Shown: positions 24,528 through 34,148 of the stretch, one piece after another
Position numbering within the stretch: position 1 is the first letter of the stretch
Layout of the letters: every line of letters begins with the position of its first letter
Assembly (NCBI GenBank): GCA_002737345.1
Contig: NSIK01000004.1
Span: 62,001 to 126,000 of the forward strand
Length of the DNA: 64,000 nucleotides
DNA from: Nitrospirota bacterium
GTDB taxonomy: Bacteria; Nitrospirota; Nitrospiria; Nitrospirales; Nitrospiraceae
Direction: 5' to 3'
Position numbers and translations under genes: made by a program
The notes under the pieces: generated by a model
What the model was told of the DNA's origin: nothing
Databases searched by the model: none
Seen by the model: the letters and a program-made list of their open reading frames with translations, nothing else

Positions 24528-25910
24528 AGGCCGGAATATCGGCGCGTCGTTGCCGAATCGTTTTTTGCGGAGCTCTTCCATCAGCTCAATGGTAACCAGG
24601 GGGATATTGTTCTCACGCGCGTGCTTCTCGACGCCTTTTTTCACCATGGCGCGCAAGAAGTAGGGGATCTTGTTCAGCCGTGACTCTGAGTCGGTATCCC
24701 AAGCGATATCGCCTTCTTCAGGCGTATTGAAGGCGACTTTGATCTTCTCCCCGCCCTTTGGCGTGTAGAGACACCATTCATCTTCGTCCAGCCAGTCTCC
24801 GTGATCGACGTAGGGGCGAGCTCGGCAGCCGCCGCAGATGTCAGTATATTCGCAATCGCCGCATTTGCCCTTGAGTTGGGGATAGCGGAAGGAATTGAAG
24901 ACGTCGGACTTTTCCCAGAGATCGGCAAAGCTGGTCTCGCGGATGTTCCCGGCTGACAGGGGCATGTAGGGGCACGGGGTCAATTCGCCGTTCGGGGTGA
25001 CGCGCGCGTAGTTGGTGCCGGCGAGGCAGCCGCCTCCCATATAGCCGGTCGCTTTAGTGATTGGGGAGTTCGGGTCTTTCTCGTAGGCCAGCCGTTTGAA
25101 GTGGGGGGCGCAGCGGGCCCTGACGAGCATGCCTTTGTAGTTATCCTGGCAGTTGACCAGGTAGCCGAGCACTTCTTCGTATTGGGCCGGAGTGATGTCC
25201 GTGAGCTCTTCGCCGCGGCCTGTGCAGACCATGAAGAAGACATTGAGGACCTTGGCCCCGAGCTGGTGCGCCCAATCGATGACGGCTGGCAGCTCCTGGT
25301 AATTCATGGGCTGTGCGCTGAAATGCACTTGGAAGGCCAGCCCGTTCCGCTTGCAGGCTTCGATGCCGGCGAGAGCTGCTTCCCATGCGCCAGGGACGCC
25401 ACGGAACTGATTATGTTTCTGGGGATCGAGCGAATCGATGCTGATGCCCATGCCCATAACACCGATTTCGACTAGGCTCTTCGCCATCTGGTCGTTGATC
25501 AACATGCCGTTGGTCCCGAAGACCACCATGAAGCCCTGTTTCACGGCATGGCGCGCGATGTCGAGAATGTCGGGACGGACGAGCGGTTCGCCGCCCGTGA
25601 TGACGATAAGGCAGCCCTTGTTGACCTCGGCAATCTGATCGATGAGTTTGAAACATTCTTCGGTCGAGAGTTCGTCGTCTCCGCCGGCGGCCTTCGTCGT
25701 CGCGTCGAGATAGCAATGGTCACACTTGAGATTGCAGCGTTTCGTGAGGTTCAGTGCGAGCAGATAGGGCTTGAAGTCATCGACGGTTCTGCCGTCGTGA
25801 GGCGCCGGAGTCGTAGAGGTCGGCGTAAAGAACTGTGTGACTTGCTGTTGGATGGAGCCGAGCGTTCCTGACAGAGCCGGGAAGTTCAGGACCGGGAGAG
25901 ACCGGCCCAT
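24525..25910 (-). CDS. Radical SAM/SPASM protein with C-terminal PCP_red-like domain
   Basis: The 461-residue protein has the radical SAM cluster C59-x3-C63-x2-C66 (KRCNLKCDHC), followed by ITGGEPLVRPD and a TIM-barrel body. A SPASM-type auxiliary cluster is indicated by GGCLAG, TPCPYMPLSAGN and CGDCEYTDICGGCRAR. The layout resembles the NirJ/AhbD haem-modifying and peptide-modifying groups. The last 50 residues (RLNKIPYFLRAMVKKGVEKHARENNIP) look like a PCP_red domain, as found at the end of protochlorophyllide-reductase B subunits. The start overlaps the stop of the stress-protein fusion (TGATG), which itself has three such domains, so the two probably work together. Substrate unknown. Confidence 0.8.
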   Translation of the reverse strand: MGRSLPVLNFPALSGTLGSIQQQVTQFFTPTSTTPAPHDGRTVDDFKPYLLALNLTKRCNLKCDHCYLDATTKAAGGDDELSTEECFKLIDQIAEVNKGCLIVITGGEPLVRPDILDIARHAVKQGFMVVFGTNGMLINDQMAKSLVEIGVMGMGISIDSLDPQKHNQFRGVPGAWEAALAGIEACKRNGLAFQVHFSAQPMNYQELPAVIDWAHQLGAKVLNVFFMVCTGRGEELTDITPAQYEEVLGYLVNCQDNYKGMLVRARCAPHFKRLAYEKDPNSPITKATGYMGGGCLAGTNYARVTPNGELTPCPYMPLSAGNIRETSFADLWEKSDVFNSFRYPQLKGKCGDCEYTDICGGCRARPYVDHGDWLDEDEWCLYTPKGGEKIKVAFNTPEEGDIAWDTDSESRLNKIPYFLRAMVKKGVEKHARENNIPLVTIELMEELRKKRFGNDAPIFRP

Positions 25911-28036
25911 CAGCGGCTGGCCCCTGACTTCGGTGCACCGGTCAGGTTAGCGATCATGTCCTTCAGATTGCCGGTCTTCATCGCGTCCGCCATGTAGTCC
26001 TTGGCTTGCTCGATTCCCTCATTGGCCACTTCGGCGGTGATGGTCGTGGCGCCGATCTTTTCCGCATGTTTTTCGATCAGGGCGCGGGTACATTCGCGCA
26101 TGAACCCTTCCGGCGCCCGCTCGAGTCTGGCCTGCGCATCAGGCGACCAGATATAGGGAGAGGCAGGGGCGGCGGCTTCCGCTGTCTGGCCACTCCCGTT
26201 TTCATGACCGTTTTCGTGGGAGGCAGCTGCGCCGTTGGTTCCGTTCGTAGCAGCAGTCACGGTGGCCCGGGCTTCGGTCGAGGCGCCAGTTCCCTTGTTC
26301 GCGAAAATGGGGGTGTAGTCTTCAGCTGCCGCTTCCTGAATGATGGGGGCTGCATATTCCAGCGTGATCGTGGTCATGCCGAGTTTGCGGGCGGTCTTTT
26401 CGATTTTGGCCTTGGCGCGCCGGCGTTGGAATCCTGCAGGGACCGCACGGATTCCTTCTTTGGCGTCCTTCGTCCATTGCATGGGGACGTCATCGTAAGA
26501 CAGATCCGTTTCAAGGGCACCTTCGGCGTTGGCGGCTGATTCGAAGATGGTCTTGTCGACGAGTTTAAAGCGGTCGCCGCCTGCGGCACAGACGGGGCAC
26601 TTCACGGGCGTCTCGCCCTTGCCGATGTAGCCGCAACCGTCGCAGACGAAGTAGTTCTGGTTCATCCGGTCCAGGTAGGCTTGGGTCGCTTCACTGACTT
26701 TCGGTTTTTCTTCCACGATCTCGGTCATCATGCCGCTGAGGGTCGAGCCCATCAGGTCCTTCGCCACGGACTCGTCCGCCTGCATCTTGTCGCGGTCGAT
26801 GCCGGCTGCTTCGAGACTGCCGCCCAATGCACGCATGGCGTCCATCGCGCCCTTGGGCAGGATGTGGCCGATGGCCGTATCGACGACCGTGTTGCTGATA
26901 ATGGTATGGCCCTTTTCGATGGCATAACGATGGATAGCCGTCTTGGCGACGCCTCTGGCGAAGATCGGGATTTTTTCCATCCGGCGAAGGGCTTCTTCCG
27001 TCCAGGCGATGGTGTATTCCGCCAAGGTATCGATCGGAGGCACGTACTTTCTGTTCGAGACCAGGATATTGCAAGGCGCGGCGCGCAAGAGATTCTCCGT
27101 GTTGCTGCCAATGTCCATATCCTCGTCGCTATGTACGCCGATCCGTCCGACGATGAGCAAGGCAGGAATGTCCTTGCGGACATATTGAATGATCTTTTCG
27201 AAGGCTTTGCCATCTAGAAGAGTGGTCTTGACGTCCGTCTGCTCGGCTTGCGCGATTTCGCGGCAGATATCGAGGTGCGACTGGTAGATCTTCGCGAGAC
27301 CGCTGTCAATGATTTCTTCGTGGAGCTTTTCCTGTTCCTTGAACCGGAACACCTTGCCGGCCTCCTCGTTGAGGACGCCCGAGATGCTATGGAAGGCGGC
27401 ATAGTGGAAATAGGGATCGAAGGCGGAGATGGCTTCGACCGGCATGTTGAAGGCCTTGCCGAGCGCCAGGCCTGTCATGAGTCCACCGAACGAATAGGGG
27501 CTGCCGTCTACTGCGACCACGATTCTGCCGCTGGTCATAGGTTGGGTCTGTTTGACGATCAGCATGTCCGAATTGCGCACGCGACGAAGTACGCGCTCGG
27601 TGTTGCTGCCGATCACGCTGTCCTTCACTGCGCCGACGCCCAAGGCGCCCATGATCACAAGATCGTAGGCGTTTGAATTAATATCTTCTGCCAGGACCTT
27701 CCAGTTCCGGCCTTCGAGCGAACGGCGCTCGATCGGCAGGTTGTTCTCCGCACATTTCTTATCGACATAGTCGAGGTAGGAGTCGGTGATGATCTGGAGG
27801 CCGCGGGTAATCAGCGAATCGTGGATCTGGCGCTGCCGGTCGAGTTCTTTTTCATCGTGATATTCTTCAGGCAAGCCCGCTTCCATCTGTTTGAAGCGCT
27901 TATCATGCATTTTGGCCGCATAGACGTGGCTGCCCACGATCTTTGAGCCGAAGGCCTTGGCGAAGTGCACTCCGATGTCGACAGCGGTGTTGGAATGGTC
28001 GGAGTTATCAACCGGCACGTAGATCGTCTTATACAT
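25910..28036 (-). CDS. Tandem universal stress protein fused to rubredoxin-like and three PCP_red-like domains
   Basis: A 708-residue cytoplasmic protein of unusual layout. Residues 1-165 and 170-328 are two Usp domains; both keep the nucleotide-binding pattern G-x2-G-x9-GS (GALGVGAVKDSVIGSN, GRIGVHSDEDMDIGSN). Residues about 343-390 (WTEEALRRMEKIPIFARGVAKTA), 521-568 (WTKDAKEGIRAVPAGF) and 629-676 (WSPDAQARLERAPEGF) are PCP_red-like repeats. C465, C468, C480 and C483 form a rubredoxin-type iron or zinc site. A Thr/Asn/Gly-rich linker lies at 580-625. It is coupled to the radical SAM gene, suggesting an ATP-sensing or electron-transfer partner for that enzyme; this is inference. Confidence 0.8.
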   Translation of the reverse strand: MYKTIYVPVDNSDHSNTAVDIGVHFAKAFGSKIVGSHVYAAKMHDKRFKQMEAGLPEEYHDEKELDRQRQIHDSLITRGLQIITDSYLDYVDKKCAENNLPIERRSLEGRNWKVLAEDINSNAYDLVIMGALGVGAVKDSVIGSNTERVLRRVRNSDMLIVKQTQPMTSGRIVVAVDGSPYSFGGLMTGLALGKAFNMPVEAISAFDPYFHYAAFHSISGVLNEEAGKVFRFKEQEKLHEEIIDSGLAKIYQSHLDICREIAQAEQTDVKTTLLDGKAFEKIIQYVRKDIPALLIVGRIGVHSDEDMDIGSNTENLLRAAPCNILVSNRKYVPPIDTLAEYTIAWTEEALRRMEKIPIFARGVAKTAIHRYAIEKGHTIISNTVVDTAIGHILPKGAMDAMRALGGSLEAAGIDRDKMQADESVAKDLMGSTLSGMMTEIVEEKPKVSEATQAYLDRMNQNYFVCDGCGYIGKGETPVKCPVCAAGGDRFKLVDKTIFESAANAEGALETDLSYDDVPMQWTKDAKEGIRAVPAGFQRRRAKAKIEKTARKLGMTTITLEYAAPIIQEAAAEDYTPIFANKGTGASTEARATVTAATNGTNGAAASHENGHENGSGQTAEAAAPASPYIWSPDAQARLERAPEGFMRECTRALIEKHAEKIGATTITAEVANEGIEQAKDYMADAMKTGNLKDMIANLTGAPKSGASR

Positions 28037-28193
28037 TCAAAAGTCTCCTCCGGGTGCCCTCTAGGCCAGGGCGAACGAGAGTAATTATGAAAGCTTACAA
28101 ATGGTTGACGTGCCTGCTCAGTCTCAAGGAGCCGGCATGATAACATCGGCTCAAAATGGAATGCAAGGTATCGAATGGGGCAGTGGACGGGAT

Positions 28194-29825
28194 TTAGGCC
28201 CCTCGTATGGCAGCGGATTTGTCGCCGGAATCCTTTGTGGAACGCAGCGATTGCCGAGAGCGGAGGATCTCTTCCAGGGACAGAAGAGCCTCGCGGCCGG
28301 AGTTCCCTTCGATTCCACGGATCAAGCTCTTGTCGGCATAAGATCCTGATTCCTTAGGGGTTTGGGATAGAGATCCAGTCCATTTTCTGGGGTCTCTGCT
28401 GCCTTCTTTCCGTTCCCAGGCCCTGAGGCAGGCCTTGGCAATGAAGGAGTTGAGCGGCGCCGGATTGTAAAGGAGCTTCCTGATACTGGTCGGGGTCAGC
28501 ATTAGGGGGTTATAGCCGGCCGAGAGGTAGCCCTCCTCCAGTAGCCGTTGCTCCAGATCCGTGTTCGGTTGAATACCTAAAAAGAACATGAGGGGGAATA
28601 CCCGCTCTTCACCCAGGATCGCGGCGATATTTTTGTAGGACTCCACGCTTTGGAGCAGCGACTCCTCAGTCTCTTTGGGGCTGTTCAGCGAATAATTGAG
28701 GATGACCTTCCCCTTGAACCCCGCTTCTGCCAGGTAGCGGCAGCCGTCGTAGAGCTTCTCCAGCTTGAACCCCATGTGGAGGTCGTTCAGCACCTCCTGG
28801 GAGCCAGACGTAATAGCGACTTCAAGGTCCCCGACGCCGGACCGGACCATGAGCTTGGCCAATTCCGGGGTGATGAGCGAGGTTCTGATGTAGCCGGACC
28901 ATTCAATCTCCAGCTTCTCTGCGAGAATCCGTTCCAAGATCTCGGTGCATTGGGGGTAGGCTTCTTTCCCCGTAATGAACTGCGCATCCGTGAACCAGAA
29001 ACGTCTGGCGCCCCATTGATGGTAGTGCTGAGAGATATCCTTGACGACCATGGAGGGGGGCCGATAGCGGACCCGCTTGCCTTCAATATACGGGTAGAGG
29101 CAGAAGGCGCAGTCGTAGGGGCAGCCTCGTTTTGACTGGACCCCGATGGACTCACCCAGGTATTCCGTATATTGCGGGAAAATCGAGGTCAGGTAGGGCA
29201 AGTCCACGGTGAGTGCATCGAGGAGAGCCGGCGCTCCCTGCTGGCCTTTCCGAACGGTTTTCCCTTCCCTGACGATGTAGCGCTCCTGCTCCAGCGATTG
29301 GCCTTCGACCACCTTGAGGATGGCATCTTCACCTTCTCCCAGAATCCCGATGGTACCTTCCGGAAGTTTCTGGATGAGCTGATCGGCAAAGGCAGTAAAG
29401 GCCCCTCCGCCGATCATCATCTGCGCCCTCGGGAATTCCTTTGCGATCAACCAGGGATAGGAGAGCGCCGCCCGGATGTGGCTGTAGTAGCGGTAGAGCT
29501 GTTGCAGCCCCGCAAAGGAGGCGGTGATCCGTTTGAGGGGGTTGCTGGCAAAGTAAAAGTTAAACGCATGTTCCAGCGAAGAGTCTCCCTCGTGTGGGGA
29601 GAAGATCTGGATATCGCGCCAGGAAAAACAGACGAGGTCCGGCTTGAATTCGGTGGCCGCGTGGCGGACCGCGCTGATCCGTTGGTCTTCGGGAAAGAGC
29701 GACAGGTCGAGGATGCGCTGTCGCACCTCCGGCTTGCGCCGATGGATAAAATCAGCCAGATAGGTCACCCCGATGGGGTAGACTTTTTTGCATGGCAGAA
29801 AAATATAAAGGATTGATTCCATCAT
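28194..29825 (-). CDS. B12-binding domain radical SAM protein
   Basis: The 543-residue protein begins with a Rossmann-type cobalamin-binding domain (VYPIGVTYLADFIHRRKP, FKPDLVCFSWRD, MMIGGGAFTAFADQL, GILGEGEDAI) and then a radical SAM domain with C235-x3-C239-x2-C242 (SKRGCPYDCAFC). The order and the YIEGKRVRYRPP segment are typical of class B/BchE-like radical SAM enzymes, which act on lipids, bacteriochlorin or other hydrophobic substrates. Two ATGs are adjacent at the start. It lies between the ubiE/menE-type methyltransferase and the stress-protein fusion, all on the minus strand. Substrate unknown; the C-terminal 70 residues are charged and variable. Confidence 0.8.
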   Translation of the reverse strand: MMESILYIFLPCKKVYPIGVTYLADFIHRRKPEVRQRILDLSLFPEDQRISAVRHAATEFKPDLVCFSWRDIQIFSPHEGDSSLEHAFNFYFASNPLKRITASFAGLQQLYRYYSHIRAALSYPWLIAKEFPRAQMMIGGGAFTAFADQLIQKLPEGTIGILGEGEDAILKVVEGQSLEQERYIVREGKTVRKGQQGAPALLDALTVDLPYLTSIFPQYTEYLGESIGVQSKRGCPYDCAFCLYPYIEGKRVRYRPPSMVVKDISQHYHQWGARRFWFTDAQFITGKEAYPQCTEILERILAEKLEIEWSGYIRTSLITPELAKLMVRSGVGDLEVAITSGSQEVLNDLHMGFKLEKLYDGCRYLAEAGFKGKVILNYSLNSPKETEESLLQSVESYKNIAAILGEERVFPLMFFLGIQPNTDLEQRLLEEGYLSAGYNPLMLTPTSIRKLLYNPAPLNSFIAKACLRAWERKEGSRDPRKWTGSLSQTPKESGSYADKSLIRGIEGNSGREALLSLEEILRSRQSLRSTKDSGDKSAAIRGA

Positions 29826-29895
29826 CGTCCAAACGTCGGAACGTCTATCCTGTCGAAAGTCTTCGGACCTGCCGACTTGATGGGCGTTTCGACTA
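29826..29895. repeat. Intergenic palindromic repeat (GTCGAAAGTC family)
   Basis: GTCCAAACGTCGGAACGTC and GTCGAAAGTCTTCGG are followed by GACTTGATGGGCGTTTCGAC, so GTCGAAA pairs with TTTCGAC. It is the same word set as at 8200-8271. Confidence 0.6.
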
Positions 29896-30678
29896 TCATT
29901 TCGTCGCTACATGAATCGCCACGATCCCGCCGGTCAGGTTGCGATAGGTGACCTGGCTGAAGCCTGCATCGAGGAGTATCTGCTTCAGCCGTTCCTGGTC
30001 GGGGAAGTTCCTGATAGAAGCAGGGAGATATGCGTAGACGCCGGTTGTGTCATGCGCCACCTTTGTCCCGATCCAGGGAAGCAGTTGGAACGAGTACCAA
30101 TCATACAGAGCCCGCAGCCATCCTAAGACCGGCCGGGAAAACTCGAGACAGACAAACCGCCCGCCCGGCTGTAAGATCCGGTGAATTTCCGTAACCGCCT
30201 GTTTGAGATCTCCGACGTTCCTTATGCAAAACCCCGTCGTCACGGCATGAAAGGTCCCGTCGGGAAACCCCAGATGTTCGGCATTGGCCTCAAGGCAGGT
30301 GATTCGATGTCCCAGCCCCTTGTTTGTGACTTTTTTCAGTCCCTCGACCAGCATGGCATGGTTCAAGTCTGAGGCAATGACCCGGCCATTGACCCCCATG
30401 CGGGGCTCGATCAAGAGGGCCAGGTCTGCTGTGCCGGCTCCCACGTCGAGGGCCCTGCCTCCCGTCGTGACGGGGACATAGGAGGCGGTCATTTTTTTCC
30501 AGCGGTGGTGGAGCCCGAAACTTAAGAGTGTGTTGTTGAAGTCATAGACGCCAGCGATCGCGGTAAACATCCGCTGGACCGCTTGTTCGCGTGCCTGGCC
30601 AGACCAGGTCGAGACAGCGAGCGGGGCAGCCGGAGCGTCCGTCCCATTCTGGGCTGGCGGTGTATGAGCTTGGGCCAT
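29896..30678 (-). CDS. ubiE: Demethylmenaquinone/ubiquinone methyltransferase (UbiE/MenG family)
   Basis: The 260-residue product performs the last ring methylation of menaquinone (or C-methylation of ubiquinone). Family motifs are [32 protein letters not shown] motif [30 protein letters not shown] and the end motif [17 protein letters not shown] use ATG 30678; an earlier in-frame start at 30714 would run into the divergent uvrA promoter and adds no conserved residues. The adjacent nuo and quinone-linked respiratory genes make the menaquinone role likely. Confidence 0.9.
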   Translation of the reverse strand: MAQAHTPPAQNGTDAPAAPLAVSTWSGQAREQAVQRMFTAIAGVYDFNNTLLSFGLHHRWKKMTASYVPVTTGGRALDVGAGTADLALLIEPRMGVNGRVIASDLNHAMLVEGLKKVTNKGLGHRITCLEANAEHLGFPDGTFHAVTTGFCIRNVGDLKQAVTEIHRILQPGGRFVCLEFSRPVLGWLRALYDWYSFQLLPWIGTKVAHDTTGVYAYLPASIRNFPDQERLKQILLDAGFSQVTYRNLTGGIVAIHVATK

Positions 30679-30733
30679 GAGAGGGTGGTAGCATCGGCCT
30701 TCCAAGTTTGTCAAGGCGAACCAGTCTGCATGT

Positions 30734-30739
30734 TATAAT
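30734..30739 (+). promoter_or_regulatory. Extended -10 element of the uvrA promoter
   Basis: TGTTATAAT contains a perfect TATAAT with the TG extension. The nearest -35-like TTGTCA (30708-30713) is 20 bp away, too far to be ideal. The ATG of uvrA follows 10 nt after the hexamer with no ribosome binding site, so the transcript is leaderless or nearly so. No SOS/LexA box is obvious. Confidence 0.55.
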
Positions 30740-30749
30740 ACCGTCCCTT

Positions 30750-33257
30750 ATGCATAACTCAATCATCATTAAAGGCGCGCGAGAACATAATCTCAAGAAT
30801 ATCGACGTGACGCTCCCGCGCGACCAGTTGGTCGTGATTACGGGGCTGAGCGGGTCCGGCAAGTCGTCGCTGGCGTTCGACACGATCTATGCCGAGGGGC
30901 AACGACGCTATGTCGAGTCGCTGTCGGCCTATGCCAGGCAGTTCCTCGAACAGATGGGCAAGCCGGACGTCGATTCGATTGAAGGGCTTTCGCCTGCCAT
31001 TTCGATCGAGCAAAAGAGCACCAGCCACAATCCCCGCTCCACGGTCGGCACCGTCACGGAAATTTACGACTATCTCCGGCTCCTCTTTGCCAGGGTCGGG
31101 CGCCCCTCCTGCTTTCAGTGCGGCGAGGAAATTACCGCGCAAACGGTGCAGCAGATGGTCGATGCCATCGGCCTGCTCCCGGAGGGGAGCAAGTTTGAGC
31201 TTTTGGCACCCATCGTGCGGGGGAGGAAGGGCGAATATCGCAAAGAGCTCCTCGACATGCGCAAGGCCGGTTACGTCAGGGCCAGGGTCGATGGGCAGTT
31301 GATTGATTTGGATGAGGACCTCACGCTCGATAAGCAGAAGAAACACACGATCGAAATCGTGGTGGACCGGCTGGTGATGAAGCCAGGCGAGGCTCTGACG
31401 AGACGGTTGGCCGATTCGGTGGAGACCTGTCTGAAGCTCGCCGGCGGTCTAGTTGGAGTGTTGATGGAAAGTGGGAAGGTCTCGCTCTATAGCGAGAAAC
31501 TCGCTTGTATCGGCTGTGGAGTTAGTTATCCGGAAATTACCCCCCGCGTCTTTTCGTTCAACAGCCCGCACGGCGCTTGCCCCGCTTGCGACGGCATCGG
31601 CTACGCCATGACGCCAGGCTCTCCAGAGGATGAAGACCTTACGCTGCTGGAGCTTTGCGGCCTCTGCAAGGGCGCGAGGCTGCGGCCTGAAAGTCTGTCC
31701 GTCAAGGTCAACAAACAGTCGATTGCCGAGGTCACGCATCTTTCCGTGCGAGCGGCGGCCGATTTTTTCTGGTCGTTGAAATTCAGCGAGCGTGAACTGG
31801 TGATTGCCCATCGTATTTTGAAAGAGATTCGCGAGAGGCTTGGATTTTTGGTCAATGTCGGGTTGGATTATCTGACGTTAGATCGGGCTGCCGCGACATT
31901 ATCCGGGGGGGAAGGACAGCGGATCAGGCTTGCCACGCAAATCGGGTCAGGCCTCGTTGGCGTTCTCTACATTCTCGACGAGCCTTCGATCGGCCTTCAT
32001 CAGAGAGACAATCGGCGATTGCTCCAGACTCTGCTGCGTCTGCGCGATCTGGGCAATACGGTGGTAGTGGTCGAGCATGATGCGGAAACCATGATGGCAG
32101 CGGACCATCTGCTGGATATGGGGCCTGGTGCTGGGACAGAGGGCGGGCGGGTCATTGCCCAGGGCACGCCCAAAGAAGTCATGAAGAATCCCGACTCGCT
32201 GACTGGCCGCTATCTTCGCGGCACACAGATGGTTAGTCTGCCTCGCCGACAACGGAAGGCCAAGGGGCTGCTGTCCATTGTGGGGGCCGATAAACATAAT
32301 CTTAAGGGGGTGACCGCCAAGATCCCGCTCGGTCTGCTCACCTGTGTGACCGGCGTGTCTGGGTCCGGTAAGAGTACGTTGGTGTTGGAGGTCTTGTTCC
32401 GTTCCCTCTCCCAGTTGCTCTACCACAAGAAACCAAAAATCGATGGTTGCAAGGAGCTGCTGGGCGTCGAGGCGCTAGATAAAGTCATCGACATCGACCA
32501 GTCGCCGATTGGCCGGACTCCTCGTTCGAATCCTGCGACCTATACAGGGCTGTTCGGGTTCATCCGCGACCTCTATTCCAATCTGCCTGACTCTCGTGTC
32601 CGCGGGTACAAGCCGGGCCGCTACAGTTTCAATGTGAAAGGCGGCCGCTGCGAGGCTTGCCAGGGAGACGGGTTGCTCAAGATCGAGATGCATTTTCTGC
32701 CGGACGTCTACGTGACCTGTGAGGTCTGCAAGGGTCAACGGTACAACCGCGAGACTATGGAGATTCATCATAAGGGGGAGAGCATCGCGGACGTGTTGAA
32801 TATGACGGTCGCCGAAGCCCTGCTGTTCTTCGAACATATTCCTTTCATCAGGCGGAAGCTCGATACGCTGAACGATGTTGGATTGCATTACGTGAAGCTC
32901 GGCCAGTCCGCTACAACCCTGTCTGGTGGCGAGGCCCAACGGGTCAAGCTGTCGCGTGAACTGTCGAAACGTCCGACCGGTCGGACCATGTACATTTTGG
33001 ACGAACCGACGACCGGGCTGCATTTTGCCGATGTGCAGAGGCTGCTGGATGTGTTGGATCGCCTGGTCGAGGCGGGCAATACTGTGCTGGTGATCGAGCA
33101 CAATATCGATGTGATCAAGAATGCCGATTGGATTATCGATCTCGGGCCGGAGGGCGGTGATCGAGGCGGTGAAATTGTGGCGGAAGGACCGCCAAAAGAA
33201 ATTGCGAAGTCGAAGCGCTCGTACACGGGGCAGGTGCTCAAGGAAGCTGGGATATAA
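30750..33257 (+). CDS. uvrA: Excinuclease ABC subunit A, short form
   Basis: UvrA scans DNA for lesions in nucleotide excision repair. The first ATPase half has [15 protein letters not shown] and [19 protein letters not shown]; the second has [12 protein letters not shown] and [15 protein letters not shown], with Walker B in both ([22 protein letters not shown]). Zinc motifs CFQC, CIGCG, CPAC, CGLC and [12 protein letters not shown] are visible. At 835 residues it is about 100 shorter than usual. The missing part lies between CPAC (about 31585) and CGLC (about 31655), where only some 25 residues remain. An upstream start at 30708 is rejected because it precedes the -10. uvrC is nearby on the opposite strand. 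Confidence 0.95.
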   Translation: MHNSIIIKGAREHNLKNIDVTLPRDQLVVITGLSGSGKSSLAFDTIYAEGQRRYVESLSAYARQFLEQMGKPDVDSIEGLSPAISIEQKSTSHNPRSTVGTVTEIYDYLRLLFARVGRPSCFQCGEEITAQTVQQMVDAIGLLPEGSKFELLAPIVRGRKGEYRKELLDMRKAGYVRARVDGQLIDLDEDLTLDKQKKHTIEIVVDRLVMKPGEALTRRLADSVETCLKLAGGLVGVLMESGKVSLYSEKLACIGCGVSYPEITPRVFSFNSPHGACPACDGIGYAMTPGSPEDEDLTLLELCGLCKGARLRPESLSVKVNKQSIAEVTHLSVRAAADFFWSLKFSERELVIAHRILKEIRERLGFLVNVGLDYLTLDRAAATLSGGEGQRIRLATQIGSGLVGVLYILDEPSIGLHQRDNRRLLQTLLRLRDLGNTVVVVEHDAETMMAADHLLDMGPGAGTEGGRVIAQGTPKEVMKNPDSLTGRYLRGTQMVSLPRRQRKAKGLLSIVGADKHNLKGVTAKIPLGLLTCVTGVSGSGKSTLVLEVLFRSLSQLLYHKKPKIDGCKELLGVEALDKVIDIDQSPIGRTPRSNPATYTGLFGFIRDLYSNLPDSRVRGYKPGRYSFNVKGGRCEACQGDGLLKIEMHFLPDVYVTCEVCKGQRYNRETMEIHHKGESIADVLNMTVAEALLFFEHIPFIRRKLDTLNDVGLHYVKLGQSATTLSGGEAQRVKLSRELSKRPTGRTMYILDEPTTGLHFADVQRLLDVLDRLVEAGNTVLVIEHNIDVIKNADWIIDLGPEGGDRGGEIVAEGPPKEIAKSKRSYTGQVLKEAGI

Positions 33258-33265
33258 GGGCGTGG

Positions 33266-33535
33266 CCCTTAGCGATCAGTCTTCAGCTGTCAGCACTTGA
33301 AGCGCAATTCAAGATCAAGACAGACGCATTGATCGCATCCACCGATCCACTCACCGAAAAGCTGGAGACGGTTTCTATCAAGCTCACCAAGAGCAATATC
33401 GCCGTGAAGCTCGTTGTGTTGCCCTGGGTGCCTCAGTGGCAGGATGCCGGAGGTCGGAGGCGGGTTGACCTCTGCTTGGGAATAACGTCGTCGCTTATGA
33501 AGGACGAGAGCCGAAGAAGGCCGCGACGTGTTCCG
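33266..33535 (+). pseudogene. Repeat words followed by a coding-like remnant
   Basis: The first 35 bp are CTGTCAGC-family repeat words. They are followed by an open plus-strand stretch reading ALEAQFKIKTDALIASTD and LETVSIKLTKSNIAVKLVVLPWVP, which has the amphipathic, Lys-rich look of real protein but no start codon or ribosome binding site. The frame then runs into sequence antisense to the next gene. I take it as the 3' remnant of a lost gene. No family recognised. Confidence 0.3.
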
Positions 33536-34138
33536 TCAGTGCTTTCGGTCTTTCTGCATGATCTTGTCGGTCCAGGCGAGGAGGATAGCGGAGCCGATGA
33601 AGGTCAGATGGATGAAGATCTTCCACTTAATCTGCTCGTGATCTTCATTGGCGATGTTGACGAAGGATTTCAGCAGATGGATGCTTGAGATGCCGATTAG
33701 CGACGCGGCGAGTTTGATCTTGATGGTGCCTGGGTCGATGTGGGTCAGCCAGTCTGGCCGGTCCGGATGGCCTTCAAGATCCAACTTGCTGACGAAGGTG
33801 GCATAGCCGCCGATGATTACCATTGTGAGCAAGTTCGCCACCATCGTGACGTCGATCAGCCCCAGGATCCCCAGCATGAAGATGGTCTCTTCCTGCTGGT
33901 TGATGTGCCGGACCATCTCCCACAGCTCGACGATAAACTTGTAGGCATAGAGCAGCTCGGCCACGATCAAGCCGCCATAGAGAGGGGCTTGAATCCATCG
34001 GCTGGCGAACACAGCGGTTTCGAACACATGTTCGATCCGGCTGGCGATGGACGAAGGCCCGTGCGTGACGGTTGTGGTGGTTGAATGATCTGGGTAGCTC
34101 ACGGCGGCTATCCTAGTCAACGGCAGGCGCACTGTCAA
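33536..34138 (-). CDS. YqhA-family (UPF0114) membrane protein
   Basis: The 200-residue protein has about four membrane segments. Motifs IEHVFETAVFASRWIQAPLYGGLIVAELLYAYKF, DVTMVANLLTMVIIGGYATFVSKLD and IKIKLAASLIGISSIHLLKSFVNI match the UPF0114/YqhA family (TIGR00645). Their role is not established. The first 25 residues are variable; a later start is possible. It lies 10 bp downstream of uvrC on the same strand and may be co-transcribed with it. Confidence 0.85.
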   Translation of the reverse strand: MTVRLPLTRIAAVSYPDHSTTTTVTHGPSSIASRIEHVFETAVFASRWIQAPLYGGLIVAELLYAYKFIVELWEMVRHINQQEETIFMLGILGLIDVTMVANLLTMVIIGGYATFVSKLDLEGHPDRPDWLTHIDPGTIKIKLAASLIGISSIHLLKSFVNIANEDHEQIKWKIFIHLTFIGSAILLAWTDKIMQKDRKH

Positions 34139-34148
34139 TTCAGAATTG

